DNA of 21,799 bases from Pholiota molesta (lineage: Eukaryota; Basidiomycota; Agaricomycetes; Agaricales; Strophariaceae), in contig JACGCK010000469.1 in the NCBI GenBank assembly GCA_014925825.1, positions 1-21,799 of the forward strand, read 5' to 3'. The stretch's first letter is position 1; each line of letters begins with the position of its first letter. The notes under the pieces were generated by a model. That model saw nothing but the letters and a program-made list of their open reading frames with translations, was not told the origin of the DNA and did not search any database. This document shows, piece by piece, positions 1 through 9,784 of this stretch. The position numbers were made by a program, and so were the translations under genes.

Positions 1-2077
1 TCGTCGGTGCAACGGTCAGGGAGTATGGACAAATCCTGACAACGTTGTCAAAGATGACAGACTATGTGGTGAAAGAACATACCTCCAACATCTCCAACGG
101 CTGAAATGAGAGAGGGACCGGTAGGGGGAGAAATCAAACCTTGGATTGATGTCTCTTCAAGTCCATTAGCTAGGGAAGAGATCGACACATTATGAACCGA
201 ATCCCACTGTAAAGGTCACGGATTAGGACGATGAACTCAGATCTTCTGGTGAATCATGGTACCGTGAGCAAGTTGTGACCCCCGTAAACCGTCTCGCCAG
301 TTCCATAGAGCCAGTGGTTGGAATCGAATGGGTCAATTACCAAGGCTAAAGAAAATCAGTTGACCAGAAAACCAAATTTGAAGAAAGACATAAAACATAC
401 ATTCCATCATCCACCCGATTTGCGTAACACCCAGGGTGGTGTCGACATAATTTGGTCCGATCCAGGGCGCAAGAGAATCGGAGTAGGTATAGAATTTGTT
501 TATGGTTGGATAACTCTCCCAGCTCCAAAGCGGACTCCAAGTGGTGCCGCTGTCATTAGAGCGGAAAATTTGCCCATCGGGCCACCAAGAATTGAGCGCA
601 GCAACCATGATGGTACCAGGCTTCTGGAGATCGACAGCGACGCCACCGAAACCAAAGTATAGATCGCTGCCGGAGACGGGCGTGATGTCAGTCCCTAAAA
701 TAATGTCAAACATTTTGGCACTGAGAGAACGTGAATTCACTCACAGACGCCAGATGTGATGTTGTACTTGTGAACAGCCCCAAGGGTACCATCGTACTGG
801 ATCCATTCATAATTAGAAAGTGCACAATCTTTTTAATAACCGCCGAGCTTACGGGTCCTGCACCATCAGAGTATGAAACATAAAGGGCCTTCTCGGCAGG
901 TGAGAGGACACCTTTGTGGGGGAAATATTGCGTGTTTTGTCCCGGGATAGCAGACCCTGAAATCATGGCAACTTAATATGACAATTGTTCCGCGAGCATG
1001 CAAACCACGTACAGGTGCTACCAGCGTCAGTACTGACGAAAACATTGCTTGTACCATTGCTGGCAACTCCGACGAAGATTCTGGGCGTGGGACTTCCAGA
1101 TGAACCAGATGTTTTATCGAAAGTAACCCAGGAGATACCTATAAACATATTTGAATACTGGTTTTATACATGTCGAAGATGAAACTAACCGATTATATCG
1201 CTATTATAACCACTGGTATCCGTTGGGTCAGGAGCATAATTCCCTAGTCGAGATCAGCTATGGTCTTGCAGGTAGGGTAGAAATCCTTCATTACCTGTAG
1301 ATGTGAAGCTTGAAACTTTGGCCCAGGTAACACCGAAGTTTGTCGACTTCCATAGCCCATTGCCGCTGCGAGCACCAAAGTAGAGGATTCCATTGCTGTT
1401 CGGATCAATGGCAAGACGCTGATGTAGAACAGTTAGAAAGGCCAGATAGATATTTGAGAATATGTACTTCGCCCCTTTGAAAAATGTAAGAACAAGGCAA
1501 AAATAACATTTTATTCAACTCACATTCCACGACCAGGCATGTTACCGCCGACTTTGAAAGGTAACAGGGAGGGCGTAAATGTGGCACCGGTATCAGTCGA
1601 GATCAAAATTTGACCATTATTTGGGTCGAAGGAGTTCGTGTACATCCCAGTTGCCTTGCGAAAGAAAAGTTAGACAAATTCTTGCAACAACGTATGCATA
1701 GTGTATTTACCAAGTAAAGGCGATTCGGCTGAACAGGATCAGTTGCAAGTGCATCGACTCCCCAGTAATTCCAGTGCGTATTATCAGCGAAATCAAGGAG
1801 AGGCGTCCATGAGTCGTCGGAATTTAGTTTATAGGCACCACCAATATCTGTTCGGGCGAAAGCAAGGCCCTTTTATTGAAGAAATAGGTCAGAAAGTTTC
1901 AATCATAACGAAGTCGAAACTGACCTTTTGAGTTGGGTTGAAGACTATTCCTGGGACAAAGCCTCCGCCACCGCCGATCTTGACGTTCTTCCAGGTGTAT
2001 GCCTGGGATGAAACGGCGTCGACAAGCGGTATAAGAGTAACAGAGATTATCGCTGCCAAAAATTGAAACTTCGCCAT
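1..2077 (-). CDS. GH74 xyloglucanase / xyloglucan-active endoglucanase, partial (C-terminal part off the left edge)
   Basis: Secreted plant cell-wall hydrolase of glycoside hydrolase family 74, which cuts the beta-1,4-glucan backbone of xyloglucan. The start at 2077 opens a signal peptide (MAKFQFLAAIISVTLIPLVDA), followed by AYTWKNVKIGGGGGFVPGI and, after intron 1, ARTDIGGAY, which holds the Asp I take as one of the two catalytic acids. Later family blocks are WNYWGVDALATDP, GARSGNGLWKST, VFVSTDAG, SYSDGAGPYDGTLGAV, LYFGFGGVAVDLQKPGT, AALNSWWPDGQIFRS and SDSLAPWIGPNY. I trace 12 exons: 2077-1925, 1869-1711, 1654-1524, 1418-1295, 1243-1190, 1138-1013, 956-853, 796-745, 694-401, 345-263, 206-83 and 35-1. 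Most introns are 47-56 nt; the third is about 105 nt. Frame fails at two points: the exon 3/4 junction lacks one base (a GG reduced to G at the donor near 1523), and a TGA at 18-16 follows a short C-run (19-21 on the plus strand) where the family continues. Roughly 440 residues are present, about half of a usual GH74. Confidence 0.93.
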
Positions 2078-2185
2078 CTTGCGCGAATGGCCTGAGAGTT
2101 GGAAGCCTACTGATTGTCCAAGGTACGTTGCATATGTTCTTATACTTTTTAATATGGATCCAGCTTTACATATTCTTCCAACTTG

Positions 2186-2201
2186 CTGCGATGCATCGCA
2201 G
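2186..2201. promoter_or_regulatory. Perfect 16-bp palindrome upstream of GH74
   Basis: CTGCGATGCATCGCAG is its own reverse complement and lies about 110 bp upstream of the GH74 start codon. Such a site could bind a dimeric regulator. The function is inferred from position and symmetry only. An AT-rich TATTAAAAAG stretch on the minus strand (about 2144-2153) could be a TATA-like element for the same gene. Confidence 0.35.
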
Positions 2202-2550
2202 TCGTCGCAAAGGGGTGTAGTGGTGGGTCCGAGAATCTAGCGCTGGCCGTCCTTGTCATCCGAGAAAATTGCGCGTTATTCAAGCGTGATTTTTCTCATA
2301 TAAGAGAACATTGTGAACATCACAAGATATAAGATAATCACCAAAGCATGCATTTGGAAATTTAAACCATAAGAAAGACCGAAGTTTAAGAATTCGATGA
2401 GCAAATTTAGACTCGATGTGCATCATTGGACTCAATGAAGCTATATGTCCTCTGCGCTCTACCGGACTTCTCTGCCACAGATGTTGAGAGAATGGACAGC
2501 GGGGTAAAAGGATCAACTTTTAATTGCAAGAGCCAAAACGTAGCTCCGCA

Positions 2551-2958
2551 ATGTCCGTGCTTGAAAATGACGTTCAAGAGAGTAGTTGGCAAGACGGCCC
2601 GGAGACTGGTCTGGGGTCATTTGACGATCCCACATGCAAGTTCATGTTCGCGGAGGGTTGGCGGAATGGGATCGACTTTGCCGCTGTTTGTTTACATCGT
2701 CGTGTACTCTCCCTATCAATAATGACCCATAAGAATAAACTCCTTTCAGACCGAACATACCCCAGATTCACCGTCACATATTTGCCCATTGGTCAGCTTC
2801 GAGGACTCGGGACTCCAATGGACTTGGAAACATACTCAACTTTTCGTGAATTGACCAACGTCATGCCCAATTCCCTCACAATAGCTGGAGAGAATCGAGA
2901 TGTAAGTATCTTACAGGGTCGCTTGTGCCTATTCTCTCTCATCACTCTTCTTCAGTAA
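2551..2958 (+). CDS. Unassigned small ORF, doubtful gene
   Basis: Open frame of 135 residues from ATG 2551 (the frame is open a little further upstream). It reads as a plausible soluble protein (for example SSWQDGPETGLGSFDDP, QLRGLGTPMDLETYSTFREL) but I recognise no family. A good intron-like segment lies at 2902-2955 (GTAAGT donor, pyrimidine-rich CAG acceptor, 54 nt). Spliced or not, the frame ends at the same TAA at 2956-2958, so the shorter form would end ...AGENRD. It could be a real small gene, the remnant of a longer one, or chance. There is no homology support. Confidence 0.22.
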   Translation: MSVLENDVQESSWQDGPETGLGSFDDPTCKFMFAEGWRNGIDFAAVCLHRRVLSLSIMTHKNKLLSDRTYPRFTVTYLPIGQLRGLGTPMDLETYSTFRELTNVMPNSLTIAGENRDVSILQGRLCLFSLITLLQ

Positions 2959-3175
2959 TTTCACACTCCATTGTAGGACCCCTGAAATTTCACCAAAATG
3001 TCTGATCCGAGCTATTTTGAGGCATTCTGAGCAAAGATGGCATGCTGGCGGATGACTTTGATATGAAATCGTGTTGCGTCCAGTGGAGAAGATGAGCGGA
3101 TACATCGAAAGAAGCCGTAGGCGAAAGTTGGGAGAAAAATACCCAAAAATGCGCTCTCCAGGGCCCAATCTACGG

Positions 3176-3233
3176 TTCGGATAAAAATTGCACTTTTGGG
3201 AAAGTTTGGATAAAAATCGACCTTTTTGGCAAG
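3176..3233. repeat. Two-copy 29-bp imperfect tandem repeat
   Basis: Units 3176-3204 and 3205-3233 share the core GGATAAAAAT and match at 23 of 29 positions by eye. The repeat lies in the AT-rich part of the intergenic region beside T-runs and A-runs. It may be part of a dispersed repeat or a simple local duplication. Confidence 0.6.
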
Positions 3234-3600
3234 AATTTTTTTTCTAAAAAGGCTCCCAACCATCTGAACGATGCGCAGATAAACTCGAGAATCGTGTGAA
3301 TTTTTTTCACCACCAAGGATCAGACACTTTGGTGAACATTCGGGGGTCCTTCCATTGTTCCTTGACACGCAGTGGCACAGCCCGAGTTAGTCCAAGTCGA
3401 AGAGGACAAGAATAGACTTGGTCAATGTAAGCCCGTGTACGGTTACATGATCTTGTGCACATCGACTCAACATCGACTTGCCTTTGCTATGCGCACACGA
3501 ACCTTGGTCAATGTCTAGCCTGTTCTGTCTGCTAGAAACGAGACATCCCGTCCTTGAATTTTGTCTATTCGCCTGGCAAAGGCGCTTTGCATTCTATGAC

Positions 3601-3616
3601 ATGGTTCATGAACCAT
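3601..3616. repeat. Perfect 16-bp palindrome
   Basis: ATGGTTCATGAACCAT reads the same on both strands. It lies 200 bp upstream of the permease ATG, so it could be a protein-binding site for that gene, or chance. No second copy was seen in the window. Confidence 0.4.
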
Positions 3617-3815
3617 CATACTCCCTTCAACTCCGTGGTGCCCGTATCCTGGTTTTTCTTTGTCGTGATCATCGGTCCATTCGAGCATCCACTTTCCGAA
3701 GCCACGAATGATATGAATAATCAGTACTATGCCCACTTAAAAAAGGCAAAATCTATTTGAGTAATGCTCCCTCCCTTTTGCCCACTCTCAACCCACCCGC
3801 ATCCAACACGACCCA

Positions 3816-6285
3816 ATGGAAACAGAGACCGAAAAGCACTACGATGATCAGGTCAACAGATTCAAAGACACAGACTCGACAGATGCCGAAGCATTGGGCA
3901 ACGAAGCTTCAGCTATCGATCCTCAGACTGGAGAATACAGACTTGTTCGGCAGTTAAAGAATAGACATATTGCTATGATAAGGTCAGTTAATCTTCATAG
4001 CCTTGATGTTAGACGCATCACTCAAAACGCTACTTTGAAGTATTGGTGGGGTTATTGGAACAGGGTTGTTCCTGGGTACGGGAAGTGCCCTTCAAAATGG
4101 TGGTCCTGTGGGTATGAGTCGTTTATACCATATATTCAATTCGACCCATTGAGATGTGTCGTACAGGATTGCTGCTGGGATACACGATGATTGGCACAAT
4201 CTGTTATTGCGTGATGGTATGTATCAGCATATTCATGCCTATGGATTCCTTGTTAATCAATCTGCAGATATCAGTGGGCGAGATGATCGCTTTTTTGCCT
4301 ATTCCTGGGGGACATATAAAATTGGCTGAACGTTTTGTCGATCCTGCTCTTTCATTTACCATGGGCTGGAATTACTGGTATGTAGGACAGTGTTCTTTCC
4401 TACCAATATATCTTGATGGGCCCTAAATTGATTGGACTTACTCATGTTAGGTATACCTGGACCATAATCTTACCAGCGGAACTCAGCGCTGCTTCTGTGC
4501 TAGTTGGCTTTTGGAATAAAACTATTAGTCCTGCAGTTTGGATTACTATATTGATGGTAGTGGTCATCGCTATCAACTTGCTTGGTGCAGGTAAGAGTGT
4601 CACTTGTCTATAAGCGATGTTGAAACAAACTAATTGTAATTCCAGGTGCTTATGGAGAGGCTGAATTCATATTTGCGTACGTCATAATATCTGAGATAGG
4701 GTGGGTTATTCAAGCTCTGGTACAGTTCTATCAAGGTCATCACAATTGTGGGTCTTATCATCCTCGGTATCGTACTTGATCTCGGGGGTAAGCCATCATC
4801 GGTACAACGTGAACCTTCTTGCTCAATCTCAGCCCAGGAGGACCTGATCATGATCGCATTGGCTTCCGTTATTGGAAAGACCCAGGCCCCTTTGTTCAAT
4901 TCCGGTCTATTGCAGGGGCAAAAGGTCGATTCTTGGGTTTTTGTTCGGTCTTGACACAAGCCGCCTTCTCTTTTATTGGAACGGAAACTGTGGCTGTGGG
5001 ATCATCTCTGATTACTTGCTATGTTTTCATTTTATGACATTCACTTTAGATTGCTGCTGGAGAAGCCAAGAACCCGAGGCGAAATATTCCTAAAGCTATA
5101 AATAAGGTTGCGATTCGTGAGCTCGAATATTCTATGCTTCGTGACGCCATAGCTGATTATTCTGACAGGGATAGTGCTCTTCTATATCCTGGGGACAGCC
5201 GTTATTGGCCTTCTTGTCCCGTCTGATTCCCCAGGATTAAATCTCGCCTCAGCACAGGGTACCGCTGCAGCTTCTCCATTCGTTATAGCAATTTCGCGCG
5301 CAGGAATTAAGTCACTACCATCAGTAAGACTATCAACAACTGCTCTCTCTCGCATGCTTAGTTCATTATCATTAACCCTGATAAAAAGATCATCAACGCA
5401 TGCCTCATTACTTCTGCTGCATCCGCCGCATCCAGTGATATCTACACAAGTTCGCGAGTTCTTTGTATGTATCCGCATTTCTCTGATAGTCTGACAATTA
5501 TTAATATTCCCTGATGACCTCGAAAGATGGGTTAGCTGCTGTTGGAAATGCACCAAAAATATTTTTGAAAACAACTCGACATGGTCTGCCATACGTGGCA
5601 GTCGCGACCAGCTCCCTATTTACGTTGCTTGGATACATGGGAATCAAAGCAGGCTCAGGACGCGTCTTTGGGTGGTTTTCTAACATGACCGCTATTTCCG
5701 GTCTCAATGCATGGTTTGGCATCGGCGTCCTGTACTTGCGATTTTATCAAGGTCTAAAGGCTCAAGGAATCGATAGACGCACTCTTCCATATTATTCAAG
5801 GCTCCAGCCTTATGCTGCGTGGTATGCCCTGATTTTGTGCGTGGTTATCTCGTTTGTGAGTATGAATCGTTGGTGCCCACTGGTATATCTTCTGACTTTC
5901 AGCGTCCAATTCTAGTTGAGTGGTTGGGAAGTATTTCTCAAAGGCGGTTGGGCGACGGATACTTTCATAACGAATTATCTTCCATTAATGCTTTTCCCAA
6001 TCCTGTATCTGGGCGCCAAATTTTATTATAGACAACCGATAAAAAAGGCACACGAGATGGATTTTGTGACAAATATCAAGGAGATTGAAGCAGCAACGTA
6101 TGCTTTACATTTCGATATTTTCACTCCCGCCAGATCACTAACCATGTTTGATGTTCTCTTTATCCAGGTACGACGATCCTCCTCCTAGAAATATCATTGA
6201 AGCGGTTTGGCAGTGGATAGTAAGTAACACATGGGCTTTTACACTATTTAATTTACTGAGCACCTATGACTTAATTTAGATGTAA
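3816..6285 (+). CDS. Amino acid permease, fungal YAT family (APC superfamily)
   Basis: Plasma-membrane proton-coupled amino acid uptake carrier. After a hydrophilic N-terminus comes the family signature SIGGVIGTGLFLGTGSAL (TM1), created by splicing exon 1 (3816-3982) to exon 2 (4041-4111). Further family blocks are ISVGEMIAFLPIPGG, GWNYWYTWTIILPAEL, FSFIGTETVAIAAGEAKNP, SSDIYTSSRVLYSL, TRHGLPYVAV and the late helices around 5660-6030. Fifteen exons give about 558 residues, normal for the family: also 4167-4216, 4268-4377, 4451-4590, 4646-4676, 4726-4787, 4838-4995, 5050-5116, 5169-5323, 5389-5464, 5506-5855, 5916-6097, 6168-6219 and 6280-6285. Phases agree throughout. Two oddities: the junction that keeps the protein intact at 5505/5506 has no AG acceptor, and the last exon is only ATG plus TAA. 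Substrate range cannot be read from the sequence. Confidence 0.93.
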
Positions 6286-6700
6286 ACGCTGGTCTCATTC
6301 CTTAAAGTGAAGTTGAGAGCCACGGAAATTAAAGGCCGTTGTAGTTCTGTCTATATGTAACATATAATTCCACTTTCAACATCTTGTGGATGGTCTCAAG
6401 AATTATATTTCCCTTTCTTGTGGGATTAAGTAGAGAACTTCACACGTACGATTGGTACATTTGGCTTACCATCAATGACATCATGGTCAATGGAGGCCAC
6501 GCTGTTGGTTTGCTGTTGGTTCCAATGTTCACCAAACGTTCACCGGCACCGCTGGAGTCCAGTCTTTAAGCTTTAAGCCGCACTCCAGACAGTCCCATTG
6601 ACCGGCAGTTTGGCAGTCTTCTATAACTGCGGTTGAGCCCGTAAGTATATCAAGAGTTTGCTGACCCATTTGCACATAGCACCAGTATCTTCAGTTCACA
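6286..6700. other. Intergenic region, no gene seen
   Basis: It holds the 3' end of the permease and the 5' side of the serine-hydrolase pseudogene. An open stretch at 6384-6569 encodes hydrophobic-looking residues but matches no family I know and lacks splice support. A 7-bp direct repeat CTTTAAG-CTTTAAG (6564-6577) sits inside a loose inverted repeat (CTGGAGT 6552-6558, ACTCCAG 6582-6588). No clear regulatory element. Confidence 0.4.
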
Positions 6701-8763
6701 ATGGGGCAGCACGAATTGCAGCAACCTCTCCCTATTCTGCCACAAAGAACGTTCTCACGAATTTCAGGACGTGTTCTCAAGTGGGTTGCATCCGTTGCCC
6801 TTCTCCTCATACTTTTGGCTTCCTCTCACCCTTAGGCTCTGAAATCGAATGTCCTATGGCTTGCTGAGTTCTCCGCATCCAATTGGGAGATCAGGATTGG
6901 CTCAAGAAAGATTTATCAAGCACCAACTCCGAATCTCTTCGCATATAGCCCCCCTCGCCCTTCGAATGATATCGCATAGCAATTAGCAAAGGCTTCCAAG
7001 GACGTGGACAAATATCTTTTGAACCGGGCATCAAAACCAGATGTCGACAGTATCGCAGTTTCCATTGTTACTGCTGCGGGACCCCTCTTTGAAGCTGGAT
7101 ATGGTGTCCTAAAGGCAAACGAGACGGTCATGGAGGAGACACATCCTGTTAACCGTGATTCGATTTACAGAATTGCAAGCATTTCGAAAATGTTCACAGT
7201 GCTGGAGACTCTGATCCTCAGAGAGCGAGGCGCGTTCAATTGGTACAGTAGTCCATTAAATAGGCTCATCCCTTCAATTGACTTCAAAAACTTTATAAGG
7301 ATGATCCGGTCAAGAAATTTCTGCCAGAATTCAAGCCAACTTCCTCTGGATGGTCAAACTATTTAAATGGACTAGGTTCAAAGGAAAGACCTCATATCAC
7401 CCTCCGTCAACTTGCCAGTCATCTTGCAAATTAGTCTTATCCTTTAAGTCTACCGTTTCCAGACTGGTATATAATTATGCGCAGGTATAGGACGTCATTA
7501 TCCTCCTTCCGAAACCGAAGACTGGCCCGTCTCTGGCTTGCCTACTGGTGAAATACATTTCATTGCCAACATCAGCTCGTGTGCCAGTACCGAGCTTGGA
7601 CCTTCATACGACAAGTTATTGAAGTTGGTATCGAAGTACCCCCTCGTGAATGTGCCGTACGGATATCCAATCTACTCAAACACGGGTATGAGCTTGCTTG
7701 GTCTTTCCAACATTGCCGCGAATAAGATGATTAGTTCTGACCCATCTAACGAGCCGCAAACACACAAGGAATTGGTCAAACGCGACGTACTCGATCCATT
7801 ACAGACAGATGAATAGCAGCTTCTACCGCGTACCCAGTGACGAGACGCTGCGTGCCCATATTGCCGTTCCTTCGATACATTCCGAATGGGCGGATATTTT
7901 TCTAGGAGAAGTTGAGGACCCGGCCGCGGGACAGTATAGCTTGCTCGGCGATCTCGTAACGTTAATGAAGACACTTCTCTCGCCTATTGGCCGAGGTGGT
8001 GTCATCCCAGCTAGTGTGGTGCATGAGTGGCTTCGGCCTCTGTATACCTGGAATATTGGCTCGGAAGAAGTCGGTGCACCATGGGAGATCGTAACATCTC
8101 TCTCTGGACCAAAAGCCTACACCAAAGGTGATATACGCAAATAACTTCTGGTTTACTGACTACTAATCAAATTCGTAATGTTATCCCAGGCGGGAGCCTC
8201 CCAGGATACCACACCGAGTTCGCGGTGATTCCTGAATATCTATTGGCATCATCGTGCTTGAAACTGGGCAGTACAGTGATACCACTACTATCATGAAAGA
8301 AGTCGCCAAAAAGTTGAAACACTTCATACCCAGCCTCGAGAAACTGCACCACTCTGCGATTGAGAAGCGCTACGCCGGAACATGGGTAAATGGCGAAGAC
8401 ATCGCGGAGATAGAAACCAAGAAGGTGTCTTAAGGGTGAAGAAACTTGATGTAAGCCGCGTCGACGTGCTCAAGTTCGTATATGATGCTTTGGATGCAGA
8501 GTATGGCACTGCTACACATGAGACAGAACAACAGATAGGTTCTGTACCTCCCGTGGCCCTTTGGAGCACAGGACAGGTTGGAGAGTTTGGGCTGGCTTTT
8601 GGGCGTCCCTACCTCAGCCAATGTGCGCGATATTGGGTATTTTCCCTATTGGGCTAGCTTCGACATTTCTCTGCACAGTCGGGGGCACCAATTGAACTTC
8701 TATACTGGAAAAATGGTGTCCTCACATCCATCTTCTGGTGTCAGTTTTGGAAGGAAGAGATAA
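6701..8763 (+). pseudogene. Beta-lactamase-related serine hydrolase (PF00144 type), broken
   Basis: Relic of a membrane-anchored serine hydrolase of the beta-lactamase/PBP-like fold. The start at 6701 leads to a basic stretch and a hydrophobic anchor (VASVALLLILLASS). The SxxK catalytic motif survives as IASISKMFTVLE (about 7180) and the YxN motif as YSNTG (about 7675), so the active-site core is still readable. Damage includes: in-frame TAG at 6833-6835 and 6977-6979; an intron at 7243-7299 whose frame is off by one; no usable donor before the acceptor near 7486; a duplicated ACAG (7801-7804, 7805-7808) that shifts frame just before MNSSFYRV; a one-base shift near 8240 (PEYL to IGIIV); another near 8425; and a scrambled C-terminus. 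One intact intron (8128-8189) has a TACTAATC branch site. The end at 8763 is approximate. Natural substrate unknown. Confidence 0.85.
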
Positions 8764-8890
8764 ATATCATATCGCATATAAATTTCTCTACAGTTGATTC
8801 ATATTGCATTTGCCATTGATCTTATATCGTGTTATGTTGTTTGTTGGTTATACGACTCTGCAACGACTCTGAGAATATAACCAGTTGGGA

Positions 8891-8908
8891 CTTGACCTTG
8901 ACCTTGAA
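8891..8908. repeat. Three-copy 6-bp tandem repeat (CTTGAC, CTTGAC, CTTGAA)
   Basis: The short hexamer run lies about 100 bp upstream of the hydrolase-like gene at 9006. It may be a simple sequence expansion; a regulatory role is possible but unsupported. Confidence 0.5.
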
Positions 8909-9005
8909 CTGAGAGCTGAGCATATGTCACATGTCAGGTTCCACTGGCAAGCGAGCATTTCCTTCTTGATTCCTTCTTTGAACTTACGTCCACCACGAAT
9001 CTACA

Positions 9006-9784
9006 ATGCACATTTTATCGCGCCGATACTGGCGCAATATTCCCAAACTCAATGCTGCCCGCACGAGCTTGCGGTTTGCGTCCTCGTCTTTCGTCCGCGT
9101 CCGCCTGCCTCCCGCAAGTGCTCCTCGTGAGGCCCCAACACCTTTATTTTTTGTATCTTCAAAATCTTGGGATGAGGAATCAACCTCAGGGTATAGTGCC
9201 TCTTGTTCAATATCACACTCAGTTCTGATTCTTGCCCATAGAATGTCCTTTCTAGCACAAAATCTGAGCCATGGCAAAGGGTTTACTTGCATTGAGAATG
9301 ATCTGACTATACCAGATACATCAAAAAACGATTCCAATTTGTTGATGAAACACTATGAATCCGGTAAACGTTTAGATTCTCATCTTATGTTCTTCAAGTA
9401 AACATCCCAAAAGAACTGGTGTCGACAGTCAGACTCTCCAATATCCCGTTTCCTCCGGTTATCTTCGCGCGAGCTTCAGCCTGTCTCATTGCACAGACCT
9501 ATATATCCTCAAATCCCGCTTCTGGGATGGTTCTAATATCACCACCGATATCCAACAAAGATTTGGAGACGGCCGAGCTTCCGACACCTCTGGAAGAGTT
9601 CGACTACGAACCCAACTTTCCTATCGCAGTCATTGCGACCCCTCAGCACGCTGAACGCCTTCGCAAATCGAACAGGATATGCCAGAGTAAGAACGTCGAC
9701 ATAATTGTCGATGAAAGTTTAAATCGCTCGGATCTGCAGCTCTACGCTGAAGTTGAGAAATGGCTTGATAAGCTAGGAATCTAG
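9006..9784 (+). CDS. Small alpha/beta-hydrolase-like protein, probably mitochondrial
   Basis: Three exons (9006-9190, 9242-9363, 9399-9784) total 693 nt, in perfect frame, for 230 residues. The N-terminus is rich in Arg and Ser and lacks acidic residues (MHILSRRYWRNIPKLNAART...), typical of a mitochondrial presequence. Then come a beta-strand-like KGFTCIENDL and a nucleophile-elbow-like segment IPFPPVIFARASACLIAQTY followed by GMVLISPPIS, as in alpha/beta hydrolases. The elbow reads ARASAC, not GxSxG, so activity is uncertain. The C-terminal part (FPIAVIATPQHAERL, then a final helix EVEKWLDKLGI) fits the last strand and helix of the fold. Intron 1 is 51 nt and would stay open if retained. Intron 2 is unusually short at 35 nt, but its removal gives the correct frame. 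Exact function not recognised. Confidence 0.7.

Larger units (their letters stand above)
2078..3815. other. Long intergenic region between GH74 and the permease
   Basis: About 1.7 kb lies between the divergent GH74 and permease genes. The ends serve as their 5' regions: a pyrimidine-rich leader (about 3765-3810) precedes the permease ATG. Inside are one unassigned plus-strand ORF (2551-2958), a degenerate 29-bp tandem duplication, the two 16-bp palindromes, and a short repeated word CATCGACT (about 3458-3479). I see no recognisable protein domain and no transposon with both ends. It may contain remnants of an old repeat, but that cannot be settled from one copy. Confidence 0.5.

Noticed and set aside
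3012..3368. Minus-strand open frame of 118 residues in the intergenic region
   Set aside because: It covers the AT-rich tandem repeat, has biased composition and no recognisable domain, so it is more likely chance than a gene.
6384..6569. Hydrophobic plus-strand open frame between the permease and the pseudogene
   Set aside because: No family match, no splice support and short length; the permease is already complete at 6285.
6552..6588. Inverted repeat CTGGAGT/ACTCCAG as a possible terminator or element end
   Set aside because: Only 7 bp per arm with a 23-nt loop, and no target-site duplication seen; hairpin terminators are not expected for fungal nuclear genes.
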